A DNA stretch of 64,000 nt from Maribacter sp. PR1 (lineage in GTDB: Bacteria; Bacteroidota; Bacteroidia; Flavobacteriales; Flavobacteriaceae). The translations under genes and the position numbers were made by a program. Of the stretch, positions 28,758 to 38,436 are shown piece by piece (position 1 is the first letter of the stretch; the number at the start of each line of letters is the position of its first letter). Where the stretch lies: NCBI RefSeq assembly GCF_028464145.1, contig NZ_JAQPCG010000003.1, positions 456,379 through 520,378 of the forward strand, given 5' to 3'. The notes beneath the pieces were generated by a model. That model was given only the letters and a program-made list of their open reading frames with translations. It was not told where the DNA came from and made no database searches.

Positions 28758-29756
28758 TCAAAAAAGTTTCAACACGTAAAAAACCATGACCAATAAATAA
28801 ACTATATATGCCGCATCAAATACAAAAATCTGCCAACGAGAGAAACCGTGCAGTTCCTTGCTTTGGTGCACAAATAGTGTGTAAAGCAGCGGCATAAGCC
28901 CGACAAAGGCCATGTTGACCCAGAACAGTTCAAAGTCCTCAATGGGGGTGGTTACCAAAGCCAGCGGAAAAAATGCCACCGTCATCGTTACGGCATTGTC
29001 TGCAATAACACTGGTGGTGCCCGCTGTCACCTCGCCCCCTTTTACCACGCTCCAGGTCTTGAATATTTCCGGTGCCGTGGTCATTATGCCCGTGATGAAA
29101 AGGCCTCCCACGATTTCAGAAATATTTAGGGCAGAAACAATATTTTCGGTCGCCTTCACTATGAAAAAAGCGCCAACTGCTATCGCAAAGGCCCCGGCAA
29201 TCGATAACCAGACCTGTTTTTTGTTCCATTCTACTTTTTTGCCCTTTTCCTTGCCTTTTATGATTGCGTGGGTCAAGAACGCAGCATAGGCCGCCAGCAT
29301 AATCCACCCGTCCACATGTTGCAGGCCACGCCAGGGCTTTGGCAGAGTTAAAATGGCCACAAGGGCGATAATGCCCAGATAAGGAAGGGACAGTACGGAA
29401 ACCGAACGTTTGTTCAACGCCAGAATGTTTTTATCAAGATGTTCTTGATGTTCCTTGTTGTTCTTGAATTGTTTCCTGGAAGCAAAATAAGCTATGGTCA
29501 CCATCAAGGGAATGGAAATAATATTGGAACCCAATAAGTTGCCCAGGCCAATATCGGAAACGTCCCGTGCCGCACTGGTTATATTGATGGCAACTTCAGG
29601 ACTGGCCGTTACAAGGGCAAGAAAAGCGGCTCCAGCGGATGCGGTAAGCCCCCATTGCTTGCGGAGCAACTTTAAAGGAGTCAACAATCGATCCGCACCC
29701 CAGTGTGCTGCCCAGGCCGCTAGGCCCAAAACGAGTACCCATGGCCATATGTTCAT
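28758..29756 (-). CDS. Sodium/calcium exchanger-family membrane protein
   Basis: A 332-aa protein with about ten TM segments and the two alpha-repeats of CaCA exchangers: ALVTASPEVAINITS / GLGNLLGSNIISIP and GIMTTAPEIFKTWS / IADNAVTM. It exchanges cations (Ca2+, possibly other divalents) for Na+ or H+ across the inner membrane. Its start overlaps the CDF stop by 4 nt (ATGA), so the two are coupled. Confidence 0.88.
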   Translation of the reverse strand: MNIWPWVLVLGLAAWAAHWGADRLLTPLKLLRKQWGLTASAGAAFLALVTASPEVAINITSAARDVSDIGLGNLLGSNIISIPLMVTIAYFASRKQFKNNKEHQEHLDKNILALNKRSVSVLSLPYLGIIALVAILTLPKPWRGLQHVDGWIMLAAYAAFLTHAIIKGKEKGKKVEWNKKQVWLSIAGAFAIAVGAFFIVKATENIVSALNISEIVGGLFITGIMTTAPEIFKTWSVVKGGEVTAGTTSVIADNAVTMTVAFFPLALVTTPIEDFELFWVNMAFVGLMPLLYTLFVHQSKELHGFSRWQIFVFDAAYIVYLLVMVFYVLKLF

Positions 29757-30664
29757 AATTCTGTCATTTTAACATTTCTCTCTTTGCTAGGTTCGATATG
29801 GATGTGCACGTCAAGTATCTCGGAATATGACCTGAACAATCTCTCCTTTACTTTGTGTGCAATATCATGGCCCTCGGTCACAGTTAATTCCCCATCGATC
29901 CAAATATGCATATCGATATGAAAGGCCGTTCCCATCTTTCGGGAATGGCAGCGCTCTACCCTTACCACTTCAGGAACGGCTTCGGCCAGTCGGATAACCT
30001 CATTTCGAAATTCAGGCTCAACAGCTTCGTCCAGCAACTCCCTTACCGATGACCTAGCTATTTTATAGGCATTGAACAGAATAATGCCCGCTGCAATGAG
30101 TGCCGCGAAATCATCCGCTATCTCAAACCCTTCGCCACCGATCAATGCTATGGAAATCCCTATAAAAGCGGCTATCGACGTAATGGCATCACTCCTATGG
30201 TGAAATGCATCGGCCTTGACGGCCGAACTATTGATTTCATCACCTGTTTTCATGACATAGCGATACAACGCCTCTTTCGTGAGGACAACAAATACCAGTA
30301 TGAAGAGTGTGAAGGGTGCAGGAGTTTTGTGGGGTACCAGAATATGGTCGATGCTGTCCCTTATAATTATACCACCTGCAATGGTTAGGGCTATGGCAAT
30401 ACCCACCGCCACCAGGGCCTCTATCTTACCGTGTCCGTAGGGATGGTTTTCATCCGGTGGCCTTGACGACCATCTCAACCCGGCCCATAATAGTGCGGAT
30501 GTCAACACATCCGCTCCGGATTCGATCGCATCGGCAATAAGGGCATAAGAATGCCCGAACACCCCGCCCAAACCTTTAATCAATGCCAATAATGCACTGA
30601 TCAAAATACCTACGAGGGTAGTTTTGAGTCCTATTCGGGATATGGCATTTGGATTCCTTTCCAA
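29753..30664 (-). CDS. Cation diffusion facilitator (CDF) metal exporter
   Basis: A 303-aa proton/metal antiporter with six TM segments and the metal-site motifs ADAIESGAD (TM2) and HHRSD (TM5). A C-terminal cytoplasmic domain with HIDMHIWIDG and HIHIEPS follows. No ATG is available; translation probably begins at TTG 30664. It forms an overlapping pair with the exchanger downstream. Substrate is likely Zn2+, Co2+ or Fe2+. Confidence 0.9.
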   Translation of the reverse strand: MERNPNAISRIGLKTTLVGILISALLALIKGLGGVFGHSYALIADAIESGADVLTSALLWAGLRWSSRPPDENHPYGHGKIEALVAVGIAIALTIAGGIIIRDSIDHILVPHKTPAPFTLFILVFVVLTKEALYRYVMKTGDEINSSAVKADAFHHRSDAITSIAAFIGISIALIGGEGFEIADDFAALIAAGIILFNAYKIARSSVRELLDEAVEPEFRNEVIRLAEAVPEVVRVERCHSRKMGTAFHIDMHIWIDGELTVTEGHDIAHKVKERLFRSYSEILDVHIHIEPSKERNVKMTEL

Positions 30665-30700
30665 AATCTTTCTTTTGCTATTTCTTTTCTTCCCAATACG

Positions 30701-31501
30701 TTATTTGGACAATTTTAAAATTCTAATGGCTCCTCGCATCACAAAGGCAAATACAATACCGCCTATGACCAAATCGGGCCATTTACTGTCTAAAAAATAA
30801 ACCAGCACCCCTGCCAGTATTACCCCGCCGTTCACAATAATGTCGTTTGAGGTAAAGATGGCACTTGCCTGCATATGCGCTTCCTTGCTTTTGGCCTTGT
30901 TTATCAACCATAGGGAAACGAGGTTGCCGATAAGGGCGAAAATGGAAACGATAATCATCCATTGGAACAAAGGGGTTTCGCTACTACTCAAAAACCTTCT
31001 CACGACTTCCGAAAATCCCAGAAGGGCCAACGCCATCTGAAAATAGCCACTGAATTTCGCCACTTTCTTTTTTCTGGAAATAGCGCCGCCTACGGCAAAA
31101 AGGCTCAATGCGTACACAATGGAATCGGCCAGCATATCCAGTGAATCGGCAATTAGACCCATCGAGGAAGAAATCCAACCCGTGGTCATTTCGATAACGA
31201 AAAACCCAAAATTGATGTACAAGACCCACCAGAGTATCTTCTTTTGTTTGGTCTCGTCCTCGGAAATAGGTGTTTCCGCCTTCTCCGTTCCCAAGAGTTT
31301 TTCTCCCAGCTTCAATTCGCCCAGTGCCTTGTTTACTTCTTGGGCATTCCCCTGATGGTACACTTCCAACCTTCTATTCGGAATGTCAAAGTCCAAATAT
31401 TTGATTTGAGGGTTTGACTCCAGTTTCATCCTTATCATCTGTTCTTCGGAAGGGCAATCCATTTGACTTACCTTAAAAGTGCTTTTATTTATATCGGACA
31501 T
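30701..31501 (-). CDS. CDF-type cation transporter with N-terminal HMA-like domain
   Basis: A 266-aa protein with a degenerate HMA domain at residues 1-70 (SQMDCPSEEQMIRMKL, a single Cys) followed by CDF membrane helices with ADSLDMLADS and FTSNDIIVN. It lacks the usual cytoplasmic C-terminal domain. A clear paralogue occurs as a gene cassette at 59882-60676. It should export divalent metals. Confidence 0.88.
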   Translation of the reverse strand: MSDINKSTFKVSQMDCPSEEQMIRMKLESNPQIKYLDFDIPNRRLEVYHQGNAQEVNKALGELKLGEKLLGTEKAETPISEDETKQKKILWWVLYINFGFFVIEMTTGWISSSMGLIADSLDMLADSIVYALSLFAVGGAISRKKKVAKFSGYFQMALALLGFSEVVRRFLSSSETPLFQWMIIVSIFALIGNLVSLWLINKAKSKEAHMQASAIFTSNDIIVNGGVILAGVLVYFLDSKWPDLVIGGIVFAFVMRGAIRILKLSK

Positions 31502-31548
31502 TTAAATAATCTGTATTAAATTCTACGGTTGGTGTTTTAAATCTTTAC

Positions 31549-31758
31549 TTATTTGTGGGATTCCATATATTTTTCCAAAATCGATTTTAAGCTTTCCAAA
31601 TAATCGACGAACGAATTATAAGTCGGTTTTGCTTCATCATCTACGGAAATCGTTATGGGATTCTCATCCAAATACCGATAGAGTTCGGGATATTCTTGTT
31701 CTATCCTTACTGTCAATTCGTTGATTTCTTGGGTTAGCTTCTGAATTTTCTTCATCAT
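31549..31758 (-). CDS. Small 69-aa helical protein, unknown
   Basis: The sequence is MMKKIQKLTQEINELTVRIE followed by a YPELYRYLDENP core and a helical tail. It looks like a coiled-coil-like soluble protein of a kind often next to CDF genes in flavobacteria; I cannot name a family. Confidence 0.6.
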   Translation of the reverse strand: MMKKIQKLTQEINELTVRIEQEYPELYRYLDENPITISVDDEAKPTYNSFVDYLESLKSILEKYMESHK

Positions 31759-31792
31759 CTTATATTTTATATGGTATTACTTGCCCCAATAT

Positions 31793-31912
31793 TTATATAT
31801 GCAATGCCCTATCTTCGGTAGCGGCCAGAAAGGCTTCCTTAAAGGTTTCTGAAAATGCGGGATGCCCATGCGGCATCCGTGCGATATCCTCTGCCGCTGC
31901 CCTGAATTCCAT
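31793..31912 (-). pseudogene. Remnant of the C-terminus of a dihydrolipoyl-dehydrogenase-like flavoprotein
   Basis: The 39 codons read [20 protein letters not shown] and end DRALHI. They resemble the dimer-interface tail (HxHPtlsE) of pyridine-nucleotide disulfide oxidoreductases. No upstream FAD or NAD domain is present, so this is a relic rather than a gene. The rest of 31913-32046 shows no gene. Confidence 0.55.
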
Positions 31913-32046
31913 TATCGCCAAAACACAAACCAATAATTGTTATATCATATTTTTCTATAGTTGTATTTTTTTTGGTTAAATAAGGTGGAAGAACCTTGAA
32001 CTTGACTCTTAGGCGCAAGGGTTCAAAGTTCTGGAACTCCCACCTG

Positions 32047-32481
32047 TTATTTTTCCTTACATTTCACGCATATCCCTTTTAATACCAAGTTGACATCGTT
32101 TATTTTATAATCACTTGGTAAATTTTCTTCCGGTATTTTATTTGGCAAACAGATTGTTTTCTTACATTCGGTACAATGAAAATGCAGATGTAAATCCGTA
32201 CCGTATTTACTTTTTGTATTTTCATCAGAAATCGCAAATTTTGCTACGCCCGTACCATCATTAATCTGATGAATTAGTCCTTTATCCTCAAAAATCTTAA
32301 GGTTGCGATAAAAGGTCGTTCTGTTTGCTGTTTTATTGGTTTCGCTCTTTTCGGCAAAGACCTTTTTTAAATCGGAAAAGGACACGGCACTTTGCTTCCT
32401 CCTCAGATACCTGTATATCTTGGACCTCATTTGAGTAGGGCGAATACCGTGATTTGACAATATTTTTTCCGTTTTGGTCAT
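32047..32481 (-). CDS. Fur-family metal-responsive repressor
   Basis: A 144-aa regulator with an N-terminal winged helix (GIRPTQMRSKIYRYLRR ... NRTTFYRNLKIFEDKGLIH) and a C-terminal metal domain (HLHFHCTECKKTICLP, CVKCKEK: two CxxC zinc pairs). Position upstream of a P-type ATPase gene in the same direction suggests control of metal export, Zur- or Fur-like. The inducer is unknown. Confidence 0.9.
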   Translation of the reverse strand: MTKTEKILSNHGIRPTQMRSKIYRYLRRKQSAVSFSDLKKVFAEKSETNKTANRTTFYRNLKIFEDKGLIHQINDGTGVAKFAISDENTKSKYGTDLHLHFHCTECKKTICLPNKIPEENLPSDYKINDVNLVLKGICVKCKEK

Positions 32482-32518
32482 TTTAAGCTTGATTCAAAAG
32501 CAATCTCCTTTATTACAT

Positions 32519-34507
32519 TTATTTCCTATAGGCGAGCAAGCTCAATGCATTGACCACCACTACCAACGTAGAGCCTTCGTGAACCGCCACGGCTATGCCG
32601 ATACTTGCCCAGCTCATTATGGTCGCAGGGATTAAAAAGGCTACAACCCCCAAACTTACCCATAAGTTTTGCCTGATAATAGCTTTTGCTTTTCTGCTCA
32701 AACCAATGGCAAAGGGTAGGGTTTCCAGTTTATCGGCCATCAGCGCTATATCTGCTGTCTCTAAAGCCACGTCGCTTCCCGCTGCACCCATTGCAATACC
32801 AACGGTACTGTTTGCCATAGCAGGTGCATCATTAACACCATCGCCCACCATTGCCAGTTTATTTTCCTGTTCCGCAAGTTTTTTGATGGCCTCCACTTTT
32901 TCTTCGGGAAGCAGGCTTCCGCGTGCTTCGGTCAACCCGATTTCCTCGGCTACAGCGTCGGCCACTTTCTGGTTGTCGCCCGTAAGCATTATCATTTTCT
33001 TGATGCCTATTTCCTTTAGTTGGGCCAGGGTTTCCTTGGCTTTTTCCCGTGGGGTGTCCATCAGCCCGAGCATCCCTATAAATTCATCGCCCCTTTTTAT
33101 TAGCATCGTGGTCTTTCCTTCCCCTTCAAGTGCTCTTACCTTTTCTGATACATCGCTGGGAACACCTTTATCAATATCCTCAAAAAGCTCAAGATTGCCT
33201 ATGTAAATGGAATTCCCTTGATAGTTTGCCTTTATGCCCTTGCCCTGTACGGCCTCCAAATCATCGGCATCCGGAATCTTGGTGTCCTTCCCAAGCCGCT
33301 CCATCCCATCCCTTACAACTGCCTTTGCCAGGGGATGGTCGCTCAGTTCCTCAACCGCAATAGCAATTTCCAACAGTTCATTTTTATCTATGTTGCCAAA
33401 ACTTTCGACATCGGTAAGTTTTGGTTTTCCTTCGGTAAGTGTTCCCGTTTTGTCAAAAGCGAGAGCGGTAAGTACCCCTAAGTCTTCCAAGGGGCGACCG
33501 CCTTTTATCAAAACCCCGCCTCGTGCTGCTCTTGCCACACCACTCAATACAGCAGATGGCGTAGATATAGCCAAGGCACAAGGACTGGCTGCCACAAGTA
33601 CCGCCAGGGAACGGTACAGGCTTTCATTCCACGTTTCATCAATGACCAGGAAAGCAAAATTCAATAGTATGACCAATAAGATTACCGATGGCACGTAGTA
33701 CCGCTCAAACTTGTCGGTCAATAATTGTGTGGGCGATTTTTGGTCCTGGGCCTCTTGAACCATAGTGACCAAGCGGTTGAGGGTAGAATCTTTTGCCTCT
33801 TTAATCACCTTTATTTCGAGGGTGTTGTTGCCATTGATGGTTCCTGAAAAAACACGGTTCTCGTCGGGAATATCGCTTTTTGCTGTATATTCCTTATCGG
33901 GATTTTCTATTGGTGTTTTGTCCACCGGAACGCTTTCCCCGGTAATGGGTGACTGGTCTATACTACTATTGCCCTTTACAATAACACCATCAGCAGATAT
34001 TTTACTGTTGGGGCGTACCACGATAGTATCACCTATCTGTAACTCTTCTATACCGACTTCAACGGTATCGTCATCCTTCTTTAATAGTGCGGTTTTAGGC
34101 GCAAGGTCTGTTAACGCTGCAATGGACTTTTTTGCCTTGCCCATTGCGTAGTTTTCCAGTGCGTGACCCAGACTGAAAAGGAAGAGCAACAAGGCACCTT
34201 CTGCCCATTCGCCCAAATAGGCGGCTCCTGCAGCTGCGACCAGCATCAGGAAATCGATTTCAAATTCGCCTTTGGACACTTTGGTAATGGCCTCCTTTAG
34301 GGTAAAATAACCTCCAAAAAAATAGGCTGCAATATAGAGCCCAAAAGGGATGTTAGCTGAAACCCCTGTATATTTTTCCAACAGGAAACCTGTAATTAGT
34401 GTGACCCCACTTAAAATTGCAAAATAGAGCTCCGTGTTTTTGCCGAAGATGCCGCCGTGGTCGTGATTGTGGCCATCGCCTTTGCTGTGTTTTTCCTTGT
34501 CTTTCAT
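32519..34507 (-). CDS. P1B-4-type metal ATPase (Co/Fe exporter type)
   Basis: A 662-aa exporter with SPC instead of CPC in the permeation helix (ASPCALAIST) and HEGST in the last TM (AVHEGSTLVVVVNAL). Both are the defining features of P1B-4 ATPases (CoaT, CtpD, PfeT). DKTGTLTEG and GDGVNDAPAMA are intact. The N-terminus is short and His-rich (HSKGDGHNHDHGG). It likely exports Co2+ or Fe2+, complementing the CPC-type ATPases alongside. Confidence 0.92.
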   Translation of the reverse strand: MKDKEKHSKGDGHNHDHGGIFGKNTELYFAILSGVTLITGFLLEKYTGVSANIPFGLYIAAYFFGGYFTLKEAITKVSKGEFEIDFLMLVAAAGAAYLGEWAEGALLLFLFSLGHALENYAMGKAKKSIAALTDLAPKTALLKKDDDTVEVGIEELQIGDTIVVRPNSKISADGVIVKGNSSIDQSPITGESVPVDKTPIENPDKEYTAKSDIPDENRVFSGTINGNNTLEIKVIKEAKDSTLNRLVTMVQEAQDQKSPTQLLTDKFERYYVPSVILLVILLNFAFLVIDETWNESLYRSLAVLVAASPCALAISTPSAVLSGVARAARGGVLIKGGRPLEDLGVLTALAFDKTGTLTEGKPKLTDVESFGNIDKNELLEIAIAVEELSDHPLAKAVVRDGMERLGKDTKIPDADDLEAVQGKGIKANYQGNSIYIGNLELFEDIDKGVPSDVSEKVRALEGEGKTTMLIKRGDEFIGMLGLMDTPREKAKETLAQLKEIGIKKMIMLTGDNQKVADAVAEEIGLTEARGSLLPEEKVEAIKKLAEQENKLAMVGDGVNDAPAMANSTVGIAMGAAGSDVALETADIALMADKLETLPFAIGLSRKAKAIIRQNLWVSLGVVAFLIPATIMSWASIGIAVAVHEGSTLVVVVNALSLLAYRK

Positions 34508-34586
34508 ATTATTAATGGTTTTGTTATTGTTAATTAAGATTTAATCCAGTTTTGGGCTTGTAATTTGTTAAAGGTTAACATTTTTG

Positions 34587-36521
34587 CTATTTCCAATTCA
34601 TTTTTTGCAAACGTATTGCATTGAGAATGGCAACGAACGAAACACCTACATCGGCAAACACAGCCTCCCACATCGTAGCCAAACCGATGGCACCCAAAAT
34701 GAGAAAAATCCCTTTTACCCCAAAAGCAAGACCAATATTTTGCCATACGATACGGCGTGTTGAGCGTCCAATTTGGATTCCTCGGGCCATCCTGCTCGGC
34801 TGGTCGGTCTGGATGATAACGTCTGCGGTCTCTATGGCCACATCGCTGCCCAAACCACCCATTGCAATACCCACATCACTGGCTGCAAGCACGGGTGCAT
34901 CGTTGATGCCGTCGCCCATAAATGCTACCGTGGATTCAGGTTGTTCCTTGAGCTTTTCGACCTCGTTGAGCTTATCTTCGGGTAGCAAGCCGCCTTTGGC
35001 CCAATCAATATTCAGTTCCTTGGCAACTTGTTGGGTTATGGAATCCTTGTCTCCTGAGAGCATTATGATTTTAGCTATTCCGGCCTCCCGAATCTGTTGA
35101 ATGGTGTGATGTGCGTCTTCCTTAAGTTCATCGGCAATGGTCACATAGCCTGCGAATTTTCCATCGATGGCGACCATCACTATAGATTCGACTATCACAT
35201 CGGTTTCAGGGGGAATATCAACACTATTGGAAGTCATCAATGCTTTGTTGCCGACCAAGACCTGCTTATGGTTGACCGTGCCTTTTAATCCCTTACCGGC
35301 AACTTCAGAAACTTCGGATGCCTTAAAATCAGTACCGTCCGCCTTGTATTCCAGAATTGCCTTTGCAATGGGGTGAGTAGATTGTTCTTCCATCGCCATC
35401 AGGTATTTCATAAATTCCACTTCCGCAAAAGCGGATGTATTTATCACTTCCTTAATCTTAAAGACCCCTTTGGTAACGGTTCCGGTTTTGTCCATCACCA
35501 CAGTATTCACTTTGGTCATTGCATCGAGAAAGGATGCACCTTTGAACAGGATTCCGTTGCGCGATGCCGCACCCAGACCGCCGAAATAGCCCAGTGGAAT
35601 GGAAATGACCAAGGCACAAGGGCAGGAAATCACCAAGAAAATTAAAGCTCGGTATAGCCAATCCCTAAACACATATTCATCGACAAAAAAGTATGGTAAC
35701 AAAGTGAGCGCGATAGCAAGGAAAACCACGATAGGCGTATAAATCCGTGCAAACTTCCTGATAAATAATTCGGTCTTCGATTTCCGGGCCGTGGCATTCT
35801 GTACCATCTCCAGAATACGGGCGATGGAACTGTCCTTGAATTTCTTGGTGGTTTCTACTTCGATGACACCGTCGAGATTGATGCTTCCCGCAAAGACTTT
35901 TTCGTTCTGTGTTATGGTGTCGGGTTTGCTTTCGCCAGTAATGGCAGCTGTATTGAGCGATGCTTTGTTTGATAACAGTTTGCCATCCAACGGGATTTTT
36001 TCGCCCACCCGTACCTGTATCTTCTCGCCAATATTGACCGTTTCGGGATTGACGGAAACGAAGTCCCCATTACGATAGACCAATGCCTCGTCCGGTCGTG
36101 CATCCAGAAGCGCCCTAATGTTTCCTTTGGCACGGTTTACGGCAGCATTTTGGAACAGTTCGCCCACGGCATAGAACAACATCACGGCAACACCCTCTGG
36201 ATATTCGCCTATGGCAAATGCTCCCAAGGTTGCGATGGACATCAGGAAAAATTCTGTAAAGAAATCGCCATTTTTAATACTTTCCCATCCCTCCTTGATG
36301 ACGGGAAAGCCAACAGGGATGTAAGCCACCGTGTACCACACAATCCTGACCCATCCCTTAAAGAAAGGAAAGGCATCGAAATAGTCAATGGCAATACCAA
36401 CTATGAGCATCACAAAGCTGAAAATTGCCGGTAAATAGGTTTTGAGCTTTTTTTCGCTTGCTGAAATTACAGTGGACTGTTTCCCTTTTAGCTCCCGTAG
36501 CTGTAGTTTTTTCTTTTTCAT
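34587..36521 (-). CDS. Heavy-metal P1B-type ATPase (Zn/Cd/Pb-exporter type), copy 2
   Basis: A 644-aa near-duplicate of copy 1 (24884-26848), with the same CPC, DKTGT and GDGINDAPVLA motifs and very similar nucleotide sequence over most of its length. It lacks the His-rich N-terminus of copy 1 and starts MKKKKLQLREL. Its ATG overlaps the stop of the SpoIIAA-like gene upstream (ATGA). Confidence 0.92.
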   Translation of the reverse strand: MKKKKLQLRELKGKQSTVISASEKKLKTYLPAIFSFVMLIVGIAIDYFDAFPFFKGWVRIVWYTVAYIPVGFPVIKEGWESIKNGDFFTEFFLMSIATLGAFAIGEYPEGVAVMLFYAVGELFQNAAVNRAKGNIRALLDARPDEALVYRNGDFVSVNPETVNIGEKIQVRVGEKIPLDGKLLSNKASLNTAAITGESKPDTITQNEKVFAGSINLDGVIEVETTKKFKDSSIARILEMVQNATARKSKTELFIRKFARIYTPIVVFLAIALTLLPYFFVDEYVFRDWLYRALIFLVISCPCALVISIPLGYFGGLGAASRNGILFKGASFLDAMTKVNTVVMDKTGTVTKGVFKIKEVINTSAFAEVEFMKYLMAMEEQSTHPIAKAILEYKADGTDFKASEVSEVAGKGLKGTVNHKQVLVGNKALMTSNSVDIPPETDVIVESIVMVAIDGKFAGYVTIADELKEDAHHTIQQIREAGIAKIIMLSGDKDSITQQVAKELNIDWAKGGLLPEDKLNEVEKLKEQPESTVAFMGDGINDAPVLAASDVGIAMGGLGSDVAIETADVIIQTDQPSRMARGIQIGRSTRRIVWQNIGLAFGVKGIFLILGAIGLATMWEAVFADVGVSFVAILNAIRLQKMNWK

Positions 36522-36886
36522 CCTTTTGTTGAGACCCAGGTCATTGCCTGCTCTTTATTTTTAATATCAAAAAATTTAACTTCAGACTTTATGAAAAAAT
36601 CAGTTGCCTTCGCGGCCCATTCCTGCCATTTTTTGTTGCCCACAAAAGCCATCTTGCCATAATCTCCCAAGTGTGCCGAATCAATCTTTAGGTCTTCCCA
36701 AAAGCCTTTAAGGGTATAGCCTTCAAAATCTTCCATTTCAAAATAGAAATCCACTTTATGGCCTTTTTCAATGATGTTGTGGATGAGCGGATGTATCTTT
36801 TCCATATCCTTTTCCGTAAGTTTTCCGCTGATTTTAGCGGCAACAAGGTTCTCTTGCTTTAAATTTAAGATCTGTAACATATTCAT
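36518..36886 (-). CDS. SpoIIAA-like (STAS-type) protein, copy 1
   Basis: A 122-aa soluble protein with the SpoIIAA-like fold signature: VAAKISGKLTEKDMEKIHPL, a FYFEMEDFEGYTLKGFWEDL helix-strand and MAFVGNKKWQEW. The family is of unknown biochemical role and often accompanies metal and stress genes. Translationally coupled to ATPase copy 2. Related copies lie at 38766-39125 and 40254-40625. Confidence 0.85.
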   Translation of the reverse strand: MNMLQILNLKQENLVAAKISGKLTEKDMEKIHPLIHNIIEKGHKVDFYFEMEDFEGYTLKGFWEDLKIDSAHLGDYGKMAFVGNKKWQEWAAKATDFFIKSEVKFFDIKNKEQAMTWVSTKG

Positions 36887-36981
36887 AAATTTTAAATTGT
36901 TCTATTGAAGCTTCGCCGTCAAGCTCAGCAAAGCAGCCCTCCAATCCGGCTATTAGCGTTAATTCAGGTTACACCTTATTA

Positions 36982-37872
36982 TTATAAAACGTAATATGTT
37001 TCAGGTTTCTTTTTCTCGGGGATGTCATCATCACCTGTCATCTCCTTTAGATTAATTTCTATAGTTTGGGCCAAATCGGTCATTGGTGTGTCCATTGGGT
37101 TGTTTTCAAACGGATCCTGCATTAAAATTGATGTTTTCTCAATGGCTATAAAGATGATAGGGATAGCGACGGTAAGCCCAATTTCCACAGAGAGGTAATT
37201 ATCAGACAGGCCGAATGGAAGCATTGTGGCAAATACATAAATGATGAGGTGGATCAACAGGCTATGTGCCTTGGGGAATACCGTGTTTTTAATCCTTTCG
37301 CATTTGCCCATTGAATCGCATAACCTAGCGATTGTACTATCTATCTGTACTTGCTGATAGTCGTTCACTTGGTTTTCCTTTTTTGCAATTGCCAATGCTT
37401 CTGAATGCTTTAATAGTATAGCATTGGGAACATTTTGGTCATTAATGTCCTGAATTTTTAAATAGCCAGCTACCTTAGGGGAAAAGTCCACTTTCCTTAA
37501 GGACTCACCCAGTGCATAGCACCACACAATTTGTCGTAAAACTATTTCTTTAATCCTAAATTCATACTGACTATCCTGCCGGTCATAAAAGGTTATGCCC
37601 TGTCGTACCAAAGTACGAGAGTCGTTGACAATGGCGCCCCAAATAATACGGGCTTCCCACCAGCGTTCATAGGCTTGATTGGTCCTGAAACCTAACAGTA
37701 GTGCCACAGCAGTCCCGAAAACCCCTGTAACGGCTATAGGTATCGAAATTTTACTTAGAAAACCGAATTGGTCTAAAATACCCATAGTTATGGCATAAAA
37801 CACAATAAATAAAATGTCATATTTAATATATTTAAGAAAGGACCAGATGGATATCCGTTTATTTAAGAGCAT
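36982..37872 (-). CDS. Bestrophin-family anion channel
   Basis: A 296-aa membrane protein with the bestrophin hallmarks FRTNQAYERWWEARIIWGAI and IEKTSILMQDPFENNPMDTP. Bacterial members form pentameric channels. Here it may balance charge during metal stress; the placement is otherwise unexplained. Confidence 0.92.
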   Translation of the reverse strand: MLLNKRISIWSFLKYIKYDILFIVFYAITMGILDQFGFLSKISIPIAVTGVFGTAVALLLGFRTNQAYERWWEARIIWGAIVNDSRTLVRQGITFYDRQDSQYEFRIKEIVLRQIVWCYALGESLRKVDFSPKVAGYLKIQDINDQNVPNAILLKHSEALAIAKKENQVNDYQQVQIDSTIARLCDSMGKCERIKNTVFPKAHSLLIHLIIYVFATMLPFGLSDNYLSVEIGLTVAIPIIFIAIEKTSILMQDPFENNPMDTPMTDLAQTIEINLKEMTGDDDIPEKKKPETYYVL

Positions 37873-37887
37873 TTTTTATTTGTTAAA

Positions 37888-38430
37888 TTACTGGTTGTCC
37901 AATTTTAAAACCATTTGTGCAAACTGCACTTCTATGGTATCATCTATACCTTTTATGATGGAATCCAAGCCTGTATCAGCCACCAAAACCTGTCCTCTGG
38001 CACTTATCAAACACGACATACTTACGCCTTGTTCAATATGTGTAATGGTTGCTTTAAATTGTGATTTAAAGGCTTTTCCTTGATAAGTAACATCTATCAG
38101 CCAATTAAAGTCGATAGGGTCGTGCCGTTTTGACAAAAAATCAACAGAAGGCACCGTACCGGTAAACCGAAGCATTAAGGGGTCTTCCTCCCCTGCCAGC
38201 ATAGCTTTGATTTCAGGGTTGTTGGTCGATAGCGTTTTAAGGTCGAGTACCCCACTGACCACTTTGGAATCATAGTCGAGATATAAGGCCAGTTTGTGGC
38301 TTTCTGCCTTAAAGGGTACACTATCGACCCTTGCCATCATCTCAACGTGGCCTTCTTCGGTCCTGTAAATTTTTTGGGCGTTCGCATTGAGAATACCAAA
38401 AAATAGAATTATCAATATATAGTACTTCAT
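37888..38430 (-). CDS. YceI-like exported protein
   Basis: A 180-aa protein with a signal peptide (MKYYILIILFFGILNANAQ) and a lipocalin-like strand pattern reminiscent of YceI (LDYDSKVVSGVLDLKTL, FKATITHIEQ). It would act in the periplasm binding a small hydrophobic ligand. Weak family match. Confidence 0.65.
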   Translation of the reverse strand: MKYYILIILFFGILNANAQKIYRTEEGHVEMMARVDSVPFKAESHKLALYLDYDSKVVSGVLDLKTLSTNNPEIKAMLAGEEDPLMLRFTGTVPSVDFLSKRHDPIDFNWLIDVTYQGKAFKSQFKATITHIEQGVSMSCLISARGQVLVADTGLDSIIKGIDDTIEVQFAQMVLKLDNQ

Positions 38431-38436
38431 CGGTTG

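Noticed and set aside
34534..34746. Extra small gene downstream of ATPase copy 2
   Set aside because: It is an out-of-frame shadow of the ATPase C-terminus.
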